A stretch of 64,000 bases of DNA from Saprospiraceae bacterium (GCA_016715105.1 JADKBO010000004.1:62001-126000); one strand, 5' to 3'; counted from the stretch's first letter, positions 1 to 9,479 are shown. Numbers and translations are program-made. The notes: generated by a model not told the origin, from the letters alone.

Positions 1-1685
1 ATTGCTTGTATGTATTGACCTTCATGACCCCAATCGCTCAATTCATCTTCGGTGATGTCATCAAGTGAAGCCAATGGTTTTAATAAATTGTAGTAATATT
101 TACTGTCCAAGCTTCTTACATAATGGATGAATTCTGGATGGTTGCTTCCATTTTGGTGGTAGTCTTTCAAAATTACTCTTACTCCTTCAGGAATTCTTTT
201 GGAGGGAAGTTTTATTACTTTATCTCCCATATATCCTGTGCCAGCTCTGTCAATGCCTCCACCAACTACGACTTGCATAGCAGGTATAACCATCTCACCT
301 CTTTTAATTGAGCTACCATGGAATCCTATGCCTGAAGCCATATGCTGACCACAAGCGTTCATACAACCACTTATTTTTATGTCAATGTTTTTGGTCATGA
401 GGAGCTCAGGATACTCTGATTTGATCATTGATTCCAATTCTGTAGCCAATGCTGTTGAATTGGTAACTCCGAGATTACAAGTGTCAGTACCAGGACAAGC
501 GGTTATGTCTCCAATGCTGTCTTGCCCATAATCCGCATAACCCAAAGCCTTCAATTCTAAGTATAAGGCTGCAAAATTAGCCTTGAGCACGTGTCTCAAA
601 AGTAAATTTTGATTGATGGTTATCCGCACATCGTCAGCTGCATATTTTTTTATTATGGTTGCTAATTTTCTAGCATCTGCTGAAGGTATGTCTCCATTTG
701 GAACCTTGATGTAGACACCAAAAAGTCCTTCTTGCTTTTGCTCGAATGTATTGGTAGATACCCAATTGTGGTAATCTCTATCATTTTTTAATTGAGGATA
801 ATCAAAATCATCTACTTCAGTAGGGTAGATTGCAGTTTCATCGGCAACTTCAATTGGGATGGAAATTTGAGCAAGTGATAACAATTCTTGGTTTACTAAA
901 TCCATAAAAGCCTCATTGCCCAATGATTTCACCAAAAACTTTAAACGAGCTTTGTGTCTCTTTTCTCTTTCACCATATCTGTCAAATACCCTCAAAGCTG
1001 CTTCCATAAAAGGCAAAATCTGATCTGTTGGCATAAATTCAGTAACTGTAAATGCTTCAATTGCTTGAGCACCCAATCCACCACCAACAACCAATTTAAA
1101 ACCTTTTACTCCGTCTTTGATCCTGGCTATGAATCCAAAATCACTAAAGTAAGTATATGCCGTATCATTATCAGTTCCAGAAAAAGCTGGTTTAATTTTT
1201 CTGCCCATTTCCTGGCAAATGGCATTTCTGAGGAAGTATTCAAAGGTTGCTTGAGCATATGGACTTACGTCAAATGCTTCTCCTTTTTGAATTCCAGCGG
1301 TAGGAGAGCCTGTTACATTTCTCACCGTGTTACCACAAGCTTCTCTTGCTGTAAGCCCTAAATGTGAAAGTCCTTCCCACACAGCAGGTGAATCCTTGAG
1401 CTTTACATAATGCAATTGAATGTTTTGTCTAGTGGTCAAGTGTAAATTGCTTGATCCATATTGATCTGCCAGATCGGCAACACCTGCAATTTGACTTGTT
1501 GTTATCTTTCCATAAGGTATTTTGAGCCTGAACATTTGCACTCCAAATTGCCTTTGACCATAAACGCCTCTGGTAAGTCTGAAGTGTTTGAATTTGTCTT
1601 CATCCTCTTTTCCAAGATAGTAGTTTGAGATCCTCTCTTGAAGTTCCTGGATGTCTGCAATATCTTCCTTATTTATTAACTCCAC
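1..1685 (-). CDS. Siroheme sulfite/nitrite reductase (hemoprotein), 3' end outside window
   Basis: Assimilatory sulfite (or nitrite) reductase that reduces sulfite to sulfide (nitrite to ammonia) with a coupled siroheme and 4Fe-4S cluster in the cytoplasm. Seen on the minus strand: N-terminal ferredoxin-like half with the substrate-binding stretch LHLTTRQNIQLHYV, a second half with QNLLLRHV, and the four cluster cysteines in TACPGTDTC (about residue 395) and SGCMNACGQ (about residue 440). The start is GTG at 1685: an in-frame TAA lies five codons upstream and the first internal Met is about 43 residues in, inside the conserved N-terminus. The C-terminus runs off the left edge. Sulfite and nitrite reductases of this ferredoxin-type family are hard to tell apart by motifs, so the substrate is not assigned. 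No neighbouring sulfate-activation genes are in the window. Confidence 0.9.
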   Translation of the reverse strand, partial: MELINKEDIADIQELQERISNYYLGKEDEDKFKHFRLTRGVYGQRQFGVQMFRLKIPYGKITTSQIAGVADLADQYGSSNLHLTTRQNIQLHYVKLKDSPAVWEGLSHLGLTAREACGNTVRNVTGSPTAGIQKGEAFDVSPYAQATFEYFLRNAICQEMGRKIKPAFSGTDNDTAYTYFSDFGFIARIKDGVKGFKLVVGGGLGAQAIEAFTVTEFMPTDQILPFMEAALRVFDRYGEREKRHKARLKFLVKSLGNEAFMDLVNQELLSLAQISIPIEVADETAIYPTEVDDFDYPQLKNDRDYHNWVSTNTFEQKQEGLFGVYIKVPNGDIPSADARKLATIIKKYAADDVRITINQNLLLRHVLKANFAALYLELKALGYADYGQDSIGDITACPGTDTCNLGVTNSTALATELESMIKSEYPELLMTKNIDIKISGCMNACGQHMASGIGFHGSSIKRGEMVIPAMQVVVGGGIDRAGTGYMGDKVIKLPSKRIPEGVRVILKDYHQNGSNHPEFIHYVRSLDSKYYYNLLKPLASLDDITEDELSDWGHEGQYIQA

Positions 1686-1755
1686 GTTATTTTCTTTTTA
1701 TGTGATTGCTAATGTTATCTACCTTTCAATAAGTATCTAAAATTTTAAAACGCGA

Positions 1756-1795
1756 CAAATATAACTATATTAACTCTATAAAACCAATAGAGTTA
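1756..1795 (-). promoter_or_regulatory. Promoter of the siroheme reductase with overlapping 9-bp inverted repeat
   Basis: Reading leftwards, TATATTTG (1763-1756) matches the Bacteroidota -7 box TAnnTTTG, with TTG at 1787-1785 as a -33 element 21 bases upstream. A perfect inverted repeat, TAACTCTAT (1771-1779) / ATAGAGTTA (1787-1795) with a 7-base spacer, lies over the -33 element, as an operator would. No regulator gene is adjacent. The rest of 1686-1992 is AT-rich with no gene seen. Confidence 0.55.
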
Positions 1796-1902
1796 GTAAA
1801 ATTAGCACATTAAAAAAACATTAAAATTTGTTAATCCTTGATAATCAATCAAATTTAGATTGGAATAAATGTTAAGATAATTTGAAAATGAGTAAGAATG
1901 CC

Positions 1903-1931
1903 TTGAAAGATGTATTTTAAGAATACATTTG
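1903..1931 (+). promoter_or_regulatory. Candidate promoter of the PIG-L operon
   Basis: TTG at 1903-1905, 18 bases, then TACATTTG at 1924-1931, fitting the Bacteroidota -33/-7 pattern, about 60 bases ahead of the deacetylase ATG. A 7-bp inverted repeat ATGTATT / AATACAT (1910-1916, 1922-1928) overlaps the -7 box. Confidence 0.4.
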
Positions 1932-1992
1932 TTCATGTTGGCTTTCTGTTTTAGAATCCAATCATAATTTATAATTTCAGTCGCGAGTTTTT

Positions 1993-4503
1993 ATGAGAAA
2001 AATGTTGATTTTCCTATTGTTGGCCGGGTTTTTTACTGCCCAAGGCCAATCTCCAAAAGCCATTACTACGGGAAATATTTATAAGTCAATCCAAAATCTC
2101 AATTTTTTGGGAACCGTTTTATACGTGGCGGCACACCCAGACGATGAAAATACCAGGTTGATTTCCTATTGCGTCAATGAGTTGAATGCGGATACTTATT
2201 ATTTATCCTTGACGAGAGGAGATGGTGGTCAAAACTTAATAGGTCCTGAGATTAGAGAACTTTTGGGCGTTTTAAGAACCGAGGAACTTTTGGCAGCAAG
2301 AAGAGTCGATGGCGGAAAACAAATGTTTACAAGAGCAAATGATTTTGGATATTCAAAAAATGCTGAAGAAACCATCAATATTTGGGATAGTGATAAAGTA
2401 AAACATGACGTTGTTTGGGCAATAAGAAAAGTTAAACCAGACGTGATCATTAATAGATTTGACCATCGTACGAGTGGTTCTACCCACGGTCACCATACTG
2501 CTTCGGCGATGTTGGCTTATGAACTTTTTGATCGTTCTGGTGATAAAACCGCCTTTCCTGAACAATTAAAACATGTTTCCACTTGGACACCCAATCGACT
2601 TTTCTTCAATACTTCTTTTTGGTTTTACGGTAGTCAAGAAAAATTTGACCAAGCAGATAAATCAAATTTAGCAATGGTAGATGTGGGAGGATACTTTCCA
2701 TTATTAGGCCTTTCTAATGGAGAAATTGCGGCCTTATCTAGAAGCAATCATAAATGTCAGGGCTTTGGAAGTGCTGGCTCTAGAGGCTCACAATCTGAAT
2801 ATTTGGAGTTGTTGAGGGGAAACATGCCAAAGAATAAATCAGACATATTTGAAGGCATTAATACCACCTGGACAAGAGTAAAAGGTGGAGAAGCCATCCT
2901 AGCCATCATGTCACGCGTTCAAAAGAATTTTGATTTCAATAATCCATCTGCAAGTGTCAAAGATTTGATCGAGGCAAGAAAACTCATAGCAGCTTTGGGT
3001 GATGAATTCTGGCGCACCAAAAAACTGCGTGAAATTGATAACGTCATTGCCTCATGTTTGGGATTATTTGTAGAGGCAAGTGCCCAAGCAAATTATGCTA
3101 CTCCAGGAGATTCCATGCGAGTTGATTTTGAAGTGGTCATGCAAAACAAAGGTCAGGTCAAATTGACTGGGATATCTCTTTTGCCCATTGGAAAAAGTCG
3201 CGATTTTGATTCTTTACTTACCGCTAATGAAAAATTATTCTTAAGCGAAAAAGTAATGGTTTCTTCAGATATGGATTTTACTTCTCCATATTGGTTGAGA
3301 AAAAAGGGAACCGATGGCATCTACCATGTTGATAATCCACTATGGATTGGTCTGCCAGAAACACCAAGACCCATTCAAGCCAAGTTTGATTTGATCATCA
3401 ATGGAAGCAAAGTGTCATTTGTAAAGGATTTGATCTATAAGTACACCGACTCAGAAAAGGGAGAAGTTTATCAACCCTTTGAGATTTTACCAGAGTTTAG
3501 TGTCAAAACTAAAGAAGGGGTGATGGTTTTTTCCGACACCAAGTCAAAAGAAATTGAAATCGAAGTAAAAGCTTATGCTGCTGAAGCCAATGCAACCTTA
3601 ACTTTGGAGGTCCCTCAAGGTTGGAAAATATCACCATCGATCATCCAAATTGGAAAGCTACAACAGAATCAGACAGCGAGTTTCAAGTTTAGTTTGACTC
3701 CGCCAGAAATGACCTCAATAGGTACTTTGATTCCAGTATTAACAGCTGGTGGAAAAAATTACAAAGACGAAGTAATTGAAATAGACTATGCCCATGTGCC
3801 ACTCCAGCGAGTGATAAAACCTGCCGAAACCAGTCTGTCAAGAATCAATATAAAAAGGTCAGGAGATCGGGTGGCTTATTTGATGGGTACTGGAGATGAT
3901 ATACCTGCTAGTCTTAAACAGATCGGTTACAACGTAGACCTTATTAATGTGGATGATATTACAGCCGCAAAGTTGTCACAATATGATGCATTGATCATGG
4001 GAATCAGGGCTTACAACAAATATGATGATCTCAAATTTAAACAATCGATCATTTTTGATTTTGTAAAACAAGGAGGTAATTTCATCGTCCAATACAATAC
4101 GATGGGAAGGGATTTGGTGATGAGAGAAGATGAAATGATGCCCTATCCATTTAAAATTTCCCGGGAGCGAGTGACTAAAGAGGATGCAAAGGTCACCTTC
4201 CTTGCACCAGAGCATGAGATTTTGCAGGTTCCCAACAAGATTACACAAGAAGACTTTGAAGGATGGGTTCAAGAAAGGGGGTTGTATTTTCCTGGGGAAT
4301 GGTCTGATCAATTTACGCCTATTTTATCTTGCAATGACCCTGGAGAACCTCCGAGAAATGGTGGGTTACTAGTCGCACCTTATGGGGAAGGTTATTGCAT
4401 TTATACAGCATATAGTTGGTTTAGAGAATTGCCAGCTGGAGTGCCAGGAGCTTTCCGTCTGTTTGCAAATATGATTTCAATGGGTAAAAACAACAGACCG
4501 TAA
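1993..4503 (+). CDS. PIG-L (LmbE-like) family deacetylase, secreted, 836 aa
   Basis: Predicted zinc-dependent N-acetyl-sugar deacetylase of the PIG-L/LmbE family. An N-terminal signal peptide (residues 1-18, ending AQGQ) exports it. The metal-binding motif HPDDE is at residues 48-52, and the second histidine cluster HGHH is near residue 165. The catalytic domain covers roughly the first 300 residues. The remainder is long for the family: a beta-rich middle resembling NEW3/Ig-like modules (about 370-600) and a C-terminal glutamine-amidotransferase-like fold (about 630-836). Its stop overlaps the start of the next small gene by one base (TAATG), and a symporter and START-like protein follow, so it likely heads an operon that deacetylates an amino-sugar or glycoconjugate outside the cytoplasm and imports a product. 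Substrate unknown. Confidence 0.88.
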   Translation: MRKMLIFLLLAGFFTAQGQSPKAITTGNIYKSIQNLNFLGTVLYVAAHPDDENTRLISYCVNELNADTYYLSLTRGDGGQNLIGPEIRELLGVLRTEELLAARRVDGGKQMFTRANDFGYSKNAEETINIWDSDKVKHDVVWAIRKVKPDVIINRFDHRTSGSTHGHHTASAMLAYELFDRSGDKTAFPEQLKHVSTWTPNRLFFNTSFWFYGSQEKFDQADKSNLAMVDVGGYFPLLGLSNGEIAALSRSNHKCQGFGSAGSRGSQSEYLELLRGNMPKNKSDIFEGINTTWTRVKGGEAILAIMSRVQKNFDFNNPSASVKDLIEARKLIAALGDEFWRTKKLREIDNVIASCLGLFVEASAQANYATPGDSMRVDFEVVMQNKGQVKLTGISLLPIGKSRDFDSLLTANEKLFLSEKVMVSSDMDFTSPYWLRKKGTDGIYHVDNPLWIGLPETPRPIQAKFDLIINGSKVSFVKDLIYKYTDSEKGEVYQPFEILPEFSVKTKEGVMVFSDTKSKEIEIEVKAYAAEANATLTLEVPQGWKISPSIIQIGKLQQNQTASFKFSLTPPEMTSIGTLIPVLTAGGKNYKDEVIEIDYAHVPLQRVIKPAETSLSRINIKRSGDRVAYLMGTGDDIPASLKQIGYNVDLINVDDITAAKLSQYDALIMGIRAYNKYDDLKFKQSIIFDFVKQGGNFIVQYNTMGRDLVMREDEMMPYPFKISRERVTKEDAKVTFLAPEHEILQVPNKITQEDFEGWVQERGLYFPGEWSDQFTPILSCNDPGEPPRNGGLLVAPYGEGYCIYTAYSWFRELPAGVPGAFRLFANMISMGKNNRP

Positions 4504-4589
4504 TGCAAAAAATAAAATGGGACAATGCATATACCTACCTCTTGGTTGCAAATGCGATTTACATCATCATTTTCTGGTTATTGATGTAA
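4503..4589 (+). CDS. 28-residue single-helix membrane microprotein, coupled to PIG-L gene and symporter
   Basis: A short open frame whose ATG shares one base with the stop of the deacetylase gene and whose stop is one base before the symporter ATG at 4591. The product begins MQKIKWDNAYTYLL and continues into a hydrophobic stretch (residues 12-28) ending IIIFWLLM, i.e. a short polar N-terminus and one membrane helix. The tight packing on both sides argues for real, translationally coupled expression. Small membrane proteins encoded just ahead of sodium:solute symporters are known in other bacteria (YhdT before PanF), so an accessory role for the symporter is the natural guess, but this is inference. 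Too short to recognise by family. Confidence 0.6.
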   Translation: MQKIKWDNAYTYLLVANAIYIIIFWLLM

Positions 4590-4590
4590 T

Positions 4591-6209
4591 ATGGGATTAG
4601 CACTGGTTGATTGGATGGTTTTGATCATGACTTTGGGCTTTATAGTAGCCTACGGTATTTTTAAAACCAGAGGTAAGCAGGACATGAAGTCCTACATTCA
4701 AGGAGGAAAAGAAGCTGGTTGGTTCACCGTTGGTCTTTCGGTGATGGCAACTCAGGCGAGTGCGATCACCTTTATGTCTACACCAGGACAAGCTTTTCAC
4801 GATGGTATCGGTTTTGTGCAATTTTACTTTGGCTTACCATTGGCCATGATTTTTATCTCTTTATTTTTCTTACCGATTTATAGTAAGTTAAACATTGTCA
4901 CGGCTTATGAATATCTGGAAACCAGATTTGATAATAAAACTCAGGCGCTAACTGCAAGTCTTTTTTGCTACAAAGAGGATTGTCGGCAGGTATAACCATA
5001 TATGCTCCAGCGATTATTATGAGTACCATATTGGGTTGGGACCTTAAATTGCTCAATTTTATAATGGGTACAGTGGTGGTCATTTACACAGTGAGTGGTG
5101 GTACGAAAGCTGTAAATGTGACGCATAAACAGCAAATGTTTGTGATCATGGCAGGCATGTTCTTTGCCTTTTTCACCATCATAAATTTATTACCAGGTGA
5201 TATTGGACTTACAAAAGCATTAGACATTGCTAGAATTTCGGGTAAAATGAATGCTTTGGATTTTTCTATTGATCCCAACAATAGGTATACATTTTGGTCA
5301 GGGATTACCGGAGGTTTCTTTTTGGCTTTGTCTTATTTCGGAACAGACCAAAGCCAAGTTCAACGGTATTTGTCTGCCAAGGATGAGAAGCAGAGTAGGG
5401 TAGGCCTCATCATGAATGGCTTGCTAAAAGTGCCCATGCAATTTTTTATATTGCTTTGTGGGGTGATGCTTTTTGTTTTTTTTCAATTCAATAAAGCTCC
5501 TGTATTTTTCAATACCTCAGTAGTTGATGAATTAAAAACGACTGTCCAAAAAGAAAAGGTCATTGCTGCTGAAAACCAATTGGCACAAATTGTTGATCAG
5601 AGAACAAAGGTGTTATTGGCTGAAGAGATAGATGGATCTGCCTTACAAAAACTCAATCAAGACGAAAAAGTAGTCAGAAATGAGGTAAAGGAAATGATTG
5701 CAACTGAGATGCCCAACAGGGAAACCAATGATAAGGATTACGTTTTTATCCATTTTGTGTTGAGCTTTTTGCCGACTGGACTGATCGGGCTTTTGCTTGC
5801 TGTCATTTTTAGTGCAGCCATGTCTTCCACTGCATCAGAATTGAATGCCTTGGCATCGACAACAACCATGGATTTATATCGGCGAAATTTTAATAAAGGA
5901 GCAACCGACGATCAATGTGTGCGTGCTACTAGAATATTTACAGTGATGTGGGGATGTATTGCCGTAGCCTTTGCTTGCTTTGGGACACTTTTTGACAACT
6001 TGATCCAATTTGTCAACATTGTGGGTTCTATATTTTATGGAACAGTGCTCGGTATATTTCTATCAGGATTTTTCTTCAAACAAATAAGATCAAATGCGGT
6101 ATTCATCGCAGCAATCATTACCCAACTTTCAATCATCGCCATATTTAAGGCAGATATTGTCAGTTATTTGTGGTTGAATGTCATAGGCAGAAGAAGGTTG
6201 GGTAACTAA
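4591..6209 (+). CDS. Sodium:solute symporter (SSS family), one frameshift, C-terminus altered
   Basis: Sodium-coupled inner-membrane importer of the SSS/SLC5 family. N-terminal helices with AGWFTVGLSVMATQASAITFMSTPGQ and central AMSSTASELNALASTTTMDLYR are family hallmarks, and a polar insert (about 5530-5730) separates membrane blocks. The frame breaks at 4960-4966: a run of six T gives LFCYKEDC and a stop at 4993, while one extra T would give LFLLQRGLSAG and continue in the second frame (about 4965-6209). The end is also abnormal: after WLNVIG (near 6185) the frame enters the START-like gene's sequence and stops with RRRLGN, so the native last residues appear lost. One-base error or true mutation for the first break; a small deletion for the second. 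Substrate not predictable, though the deacetylase neighbour suggests a sugar or sugar acid. Confidence 0.8.
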
Positions 6210-6228
6210 ATATGACAAAGATGGTTTA

Positions 6229-6756
6229 GTGATCCAACTCAGAGGAGCTAAAACTACTGAATATCGAGCTGTTATGACGGTGAATGCTGATCTCAAATCT
6301 TGTGTTGCTTTGCTTCAAGACATTGAGTCACATCCTCAGTTTATGACCACTGTTAAATCTGTAGAATTGTTAAAAGTGTACAATAATAAGGAGTCACTCG
6401 TATATAGCGTTATAGATATGCCTTTTCCGATGGGCGACAAGGATTTGGTTTCTAAGGCTGAATTCATCAATAAACCTGCGGAAAAGAAGGTCATTGTGAA
6501 GTTGAAAAGTTTGCCTACTGCATACCCAGCAAAAGATTATGATCGAATGAAAACGGCAGATGGACAATGGATTTTTGAAACCATTGGTGATAATAAAACA
6601 AAAGTAACTTATCAACTAAAATTTGATGAGAGTAATGCCCCAAACTGGGTTGTCAATAAGTTCGTAGTTGATAATCCCAAAGAAGTTTTGCTTGGCTTTG
6701 CAAATTTTGTAAAGAAACCTAAGTACAAAAACGCTGACATTGTCTGGATGAGGTAA
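6229..6756 (+). CDS. START-like lipid-binding domain protein, 5' end missing
   Basis: The protein resembles the START/SRPBCC family (helix-grip fold binding hydrophobic ligands), with the typical stretches IESHPQFM, YSVIDMPFPMGDKDLV and NWVVNKFVVDNPKEVLLGFANF. Family members in Bacteroidota start with a signal peptide followed by a W-x(n)-DG-V segment; here the matching residues GWVTKYDKDGLVIQL are encoded in frame from about 6193, but an in-frame TAG lies just upstream and no ATG exists, so the signal peptide is missing and only GTG 6229 is available. The symporter's last codons abut the same point. A small deletion joining the two genes fits both observations. Confidence 0.75.
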   Translation: MIQLRGAKTTEYRAVMTVNADLKSCVALLQDIESHPQFMTTVKSVELLKVYNNKESLVYSVIDMPFPMGDKDLVSKAEFINKPAEKKVIVKLKSLPTAYPAKDYDRMKTADGQWIFETIGDNKTKVTYQLKFDESNAPNWVVNKFVVDNPKEVLLGFANFVKKPKYKNADIVWMR

Positions 6757-7248
6757 TCAAATGATTTCCTTATATTTTTCTAATATTTCTGATGCAATTT
6801 CCGTAGGAACGAAGTTTTTAACATCGCCACCTCCCTTGATGATTTCTCTTACAATGGTACTGCTGATGTGAGAAAATTCTGGTTTGCTGATCAAAAAAAT
6901 GGTCTCTAAATCTTCGCCAATGATGCTGTTGAGTTGAGAAATGGTCTTTTCATAATCAAAATCTGAGGCATTCCTCAAACCGCGCAAAAGGTAGTGTGCG
7001 GAAACTTTTGAGCAATATTTGACAGTAAGCCCTTCAAAATCATCAACCACTACATTGGGGTAACTCGAAAATTCTCTGAGCAACCACAACTTCCTGGTTT
7101 CCAAATCAAATAGAGAAGTCTTGCCAGTATTGACGCCTATTGCGACAAAAACTTTGTCAAATAATGGACAGATCCTTTTGACCAGATCTATATGCCCAGT
7201 AGTGATGGGGTCGAATGAACCCGGGAAAACTATGATTCGTTCCTTCAT
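6757..7248 (-). CDS. coaD: Pantetheine-phosphate adenylyltransferase
   Basis: Fourth step of coenzyme A synthesis: ATP + 4'-phosphopantetheine to dephospho-CoA + PPi, cytoplasmic hexamer. The 163-residue length is normal. The nucleotidyltransferase motif T-x-G-H is present as T16-T-G18-H19 after FPGSFDP, and the C-terminal ISSTxxR equivalent is HISSTIVRE. The gene ends directly against the START-like gene coming from the other strand (stops adjacent at 6756/6757). The other late CoA gene, coaE, is also in this window (54971-55573) but unlinked. Confidence 0.96.
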   Translation of the reverse strand: MKERIIVFPGSFDPITTGHIDLVKRICPLFDKVFVAIGVNTGKTSLFDLETRKLWLLREFSSYPNVVVDDFEGLTVKYCSKVSAHYLLRGLRNASDFDYEKTISQLNSIIGEDLETIFLISKPEFSHISSTIVREIIKGGGDVKNFVPTEIASEILEKYKEII

Positions 7249-7372
7249 GTTTCAAATATAATAAACGAATTAAAATTCTTTGCAGATTACAGTACTTAAT
7301 AGTCTCGCTCCTTCGAAATTTGAACTTACATCACCATTAAAAAAAGCTAAAAAGTTAGAAACTGTCTATTGC

Positions 7373-8650
7373 TTATTTTAGTTGACTTACAAAAAGTTTC
7401 ATAACCTTAGAAGGACTTATTTGTGGGTCAGTTGGTTTTAGGAAATATATACCTGATACTAGGTGGTCAACTGGTAAAACAAGTTCATCACCTTTTACTT
7501 CAACGCTTTGAATCAGAATTCCCGAAATGTGGTAAATGCCCAATTTTCTGATTCCTTTCAAACCTTTAAAGTAAACAAAGTCAGTGGCTGGGTTTGGGTA
7601 AAAAGTTACATCATTTGATTTTTCAAGAAAACTTGATGTAGTATTACATTGAGCTAAAATACTTACTTTGTCATTGCAGCCTACTGCATTATTTGAAATG
7701 CTGTACTTCCCCATGTCCAAATTTAAAAAATCGCAAACACTTTTCATGCTGCACATTGATAAGGTCACATTATCAATAATTGAAATAGAATCAAGTAGGC
7801 TGGCATCTACATTTGCTAAGCCCTCGATTGATTTAAGTTTGGCATTTTTAGCAATCGTCATTTCTAATTCAATGGTGTTTAGATTTGTTAAAATGTCCAG
7901 ATTTTCTAATGCTGGGTTATTTACTAAACTAAAATAAAAAGTCCGTTTTAGATTCCTTAAACCGTTCAAATTATTCAGAACAAGATTATTTCTAATATCC
8001 AGATTGTAAACAAAGTCGAAATTTTCAAAATTTGCTAGTTCTACAAGTTTTGGGTTTGAGTTAATAGTGAAATGATCACCAAACGTAAGTCGTGGATTTA
8101 CACCATTGAATGAAACCAAATTTTCATTTTGGGTAATGGCAAAGGTGCTGACACGTCCCAATTTATCAAGACCTTGTAGACTTGTCAATTTATTACATTG
8201 TAAAATTGCAAATTGCCGGACATACTCAGCTTGAATTCCCTCTAAGGATTCAAGACCGTTCATTTGACCAATTACAAGGGAATTTGTTGCCGTCTTTAAG
8301 CTATCTAAACCTTTTAGACTGGTTAGCAATGGTGACCCAGAAATGGAAAAATCTTGTACAGATTTAAGGTTTTTTAACCCTGCTAAACTTACCAGCTGAA
8401 GATTTTCAAAAATGCTCAATGTTGCATCAATGGTATCAATTTGAATCAAACTGTCTAAGTTGGTGACATTAGTACCATCAATGAAAAGACCAGCATTCAA
8501 TCGATGACAATTGGGGTAAGTTTGGGGAAAATTATTGACTTGATTTTGGTTGCTTATGGTTATATCACCAGTCGGGCATTGTGCAAAACCAATGGTAGTT
8601 GTTGCCGAGACCAACAAAAAAATAAATAGTCTAATTTTTAGATTTTGCAT
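7373..8650 (-). CDS. Secreted leucine-rich / receptor L-domain-like protein with type IX sorting domain
   Basis: A 425-residue secreted protein: signal peptide (1-23, ending IGFAQ), then repeated units of about 22-25 residues of the type L-x-x-L-x-G-L-(D/K)-x-L, as in LTSLKGLDSLK and LTSLQGLDKLG, which give a receptor-L-domain/leucine-rich beta-helix. The last 80 residues form a type-A T9SS C-terminal domain with the start signature FYPNPATDFV and strands ending in VSGIYFLK. It is thus a predicted cell-surface or released cargo of the type IX system, probably for adhesion or ligand binding. No specific function can be named. Confidence 0.8.
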   Translation of the reverse strand: MQNLKIRLFIFLLVSATTTIGFAQCPTGDITISNQNQVNNFPQTYPNCHRLNAGLFIDGTNVTNLDSLIQIDTIDATLSIFENLQLVSLAGLKNLKSVQDFSISGSPLLTSLKGLDSLKTATNSLVIGQMNGLESLEGIQAEYVRQFAILQCNKLTSLQGLDKLGRVSTFAITQNENLVSFNGVNPRLTFGDHFTINSNPKLVELANFENFDFVYNLDIRNNLVLNNLNGLRNLKRTFYFSLVNNPALENLDILTNLNTIELEMTIAKNAKLKSIEGLANVDASLLDSISIIDNVTLSMCSMKSVCDFLNLDMGKYSISNNAVGCNDKVSILAQCNTTSSFLEKSNDVTFYPNPATDFVYFKGLKGIRKLGIYHISGILIQSVEVKGDELVLPVDHLVSGIYFLKPTDPQISPSKVMKLFVSQLK

Positions 8651-8912
8651 GGTGGATATTTTAGAGGTTACAAATCTTTTGACAATTTAAATCATTCTTA
8701 TAAAAAGTGTTGATTTATTTTCTGAAAATTCAACATTAAATAACAATATGCTCACATTTTAGGAATATACCAAAAAGAGTGACTTGCCAGTATATTCGAT
8801 AAATATTGATGGTGGATTTTATAAAAGAGCGTAAGGATGAATGAAATTGTACAAAGGTCAGTTTGGAAAATAAATAAAACCATATTTTTTACCTTCCAAA
8901 ATAGGCTAATCT

Positions 8913-8920
8913 TACCTTTG
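8913..8920 (+). promoter_or_regulatory. Candidate -7 box ahead of cobalamin adenosyltransferase
   Basis: TACCTTTG matches TAnnTTTG and lies 20 bases before the ATG at 8940, implying a very short leader. No clear -33 element. The 289-base gap 8651-8939 shows no gene and no cobalamin riboswitch-like structure. Confidence 0.35.
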
Positions 8921-8939
8921 TTCCAGAAAAGACAATGTG

Positions 8940-9479
8940 ATGAAAATATACACAGGCAATGGTGATCAAGGAACTTCAAATCTATTCAGTGGACGGTCCT
9001 TACCAAAAAATCATCACATTTTTGAAGCCATGGGCAATGTAGATGAATTGAATAGTTTTGTCGGTCAGCTCATCGTGAAAGTAAATGATGAAACTGTTTT
9101 TAATTTTTTGAAGCATTTGCAACACCTCCTTTTTTTTGTCGGTAGTAAAATTGCGGTGGATGGAGTAGCAATAGATTTAGGTACATTTTCTGAGAAAACC
9201 TGCACTTTAGTTGAAACTGAAATTGATCGAATGACGGAGGAATTATCACCGCTCACCAAGTTTATATTACCAGGGGGAAGTGAAACCGTTGCAGCTGCAC
9301 ACATTTGTAGAACAGTTTGCCGCAGGGCAGAACGCTCATTGGTTGGAATTGAAGGAATTGGAGCATTTGAGTTGGTTTTCTTCAATCGGTTATCTGATTA
9401 TTTTTTCGTATTGGGAAGATATTTATTACATAAAGAAGGACTCACTGAAATTTATTGGGATAAAAACGCCATTCAATGA
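8940..9479 (+). CDS. ATP:cob(I)alamin adenosyltransferase, PduO type
   Basis: Converts cob(I)alamin and ATP to adenosylcobalamin. The start MKIYTGNGDQGTSNLFSG is the characteristic ATP-binding N-terminus of the PduO family, and the C-terminal helix has the conserved CRTVCRRAERSL arginines at the subunit interface. Length 179 residues, normal. ATG at 8940 is preferred over the GTG three bases earlier because homologues start at MKIYT. The stop overlaps the truA start by 4 bases (ATGA), so the two are probably one transcript. Confidence 0.93.
   Translation: MKIYTGNGDQGTSNLFSGRSLPKNHHIFEAMGNVDELNSFVGQLIVKVNDETVFNFLKHLQHLLFFVGSKIAVDGVAIDLGTFSEKTCTLVETEIDRMTEELSPLTKFILPGGSETVAAAHICRTVCRRAERSLVGIEGIGAFELVFFNRLSDYFFVLGRYLLHKEGLTEIYWDKNAIQ

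Noticed and set aside
8651..8939. Possible cobalamin riboswitch ahead of the adenosyltransferase
   Set aside because: No B12-box-like conserved core or long paired leader; a -7 box lies only 20 bases from the ATG, leaving no room for one.
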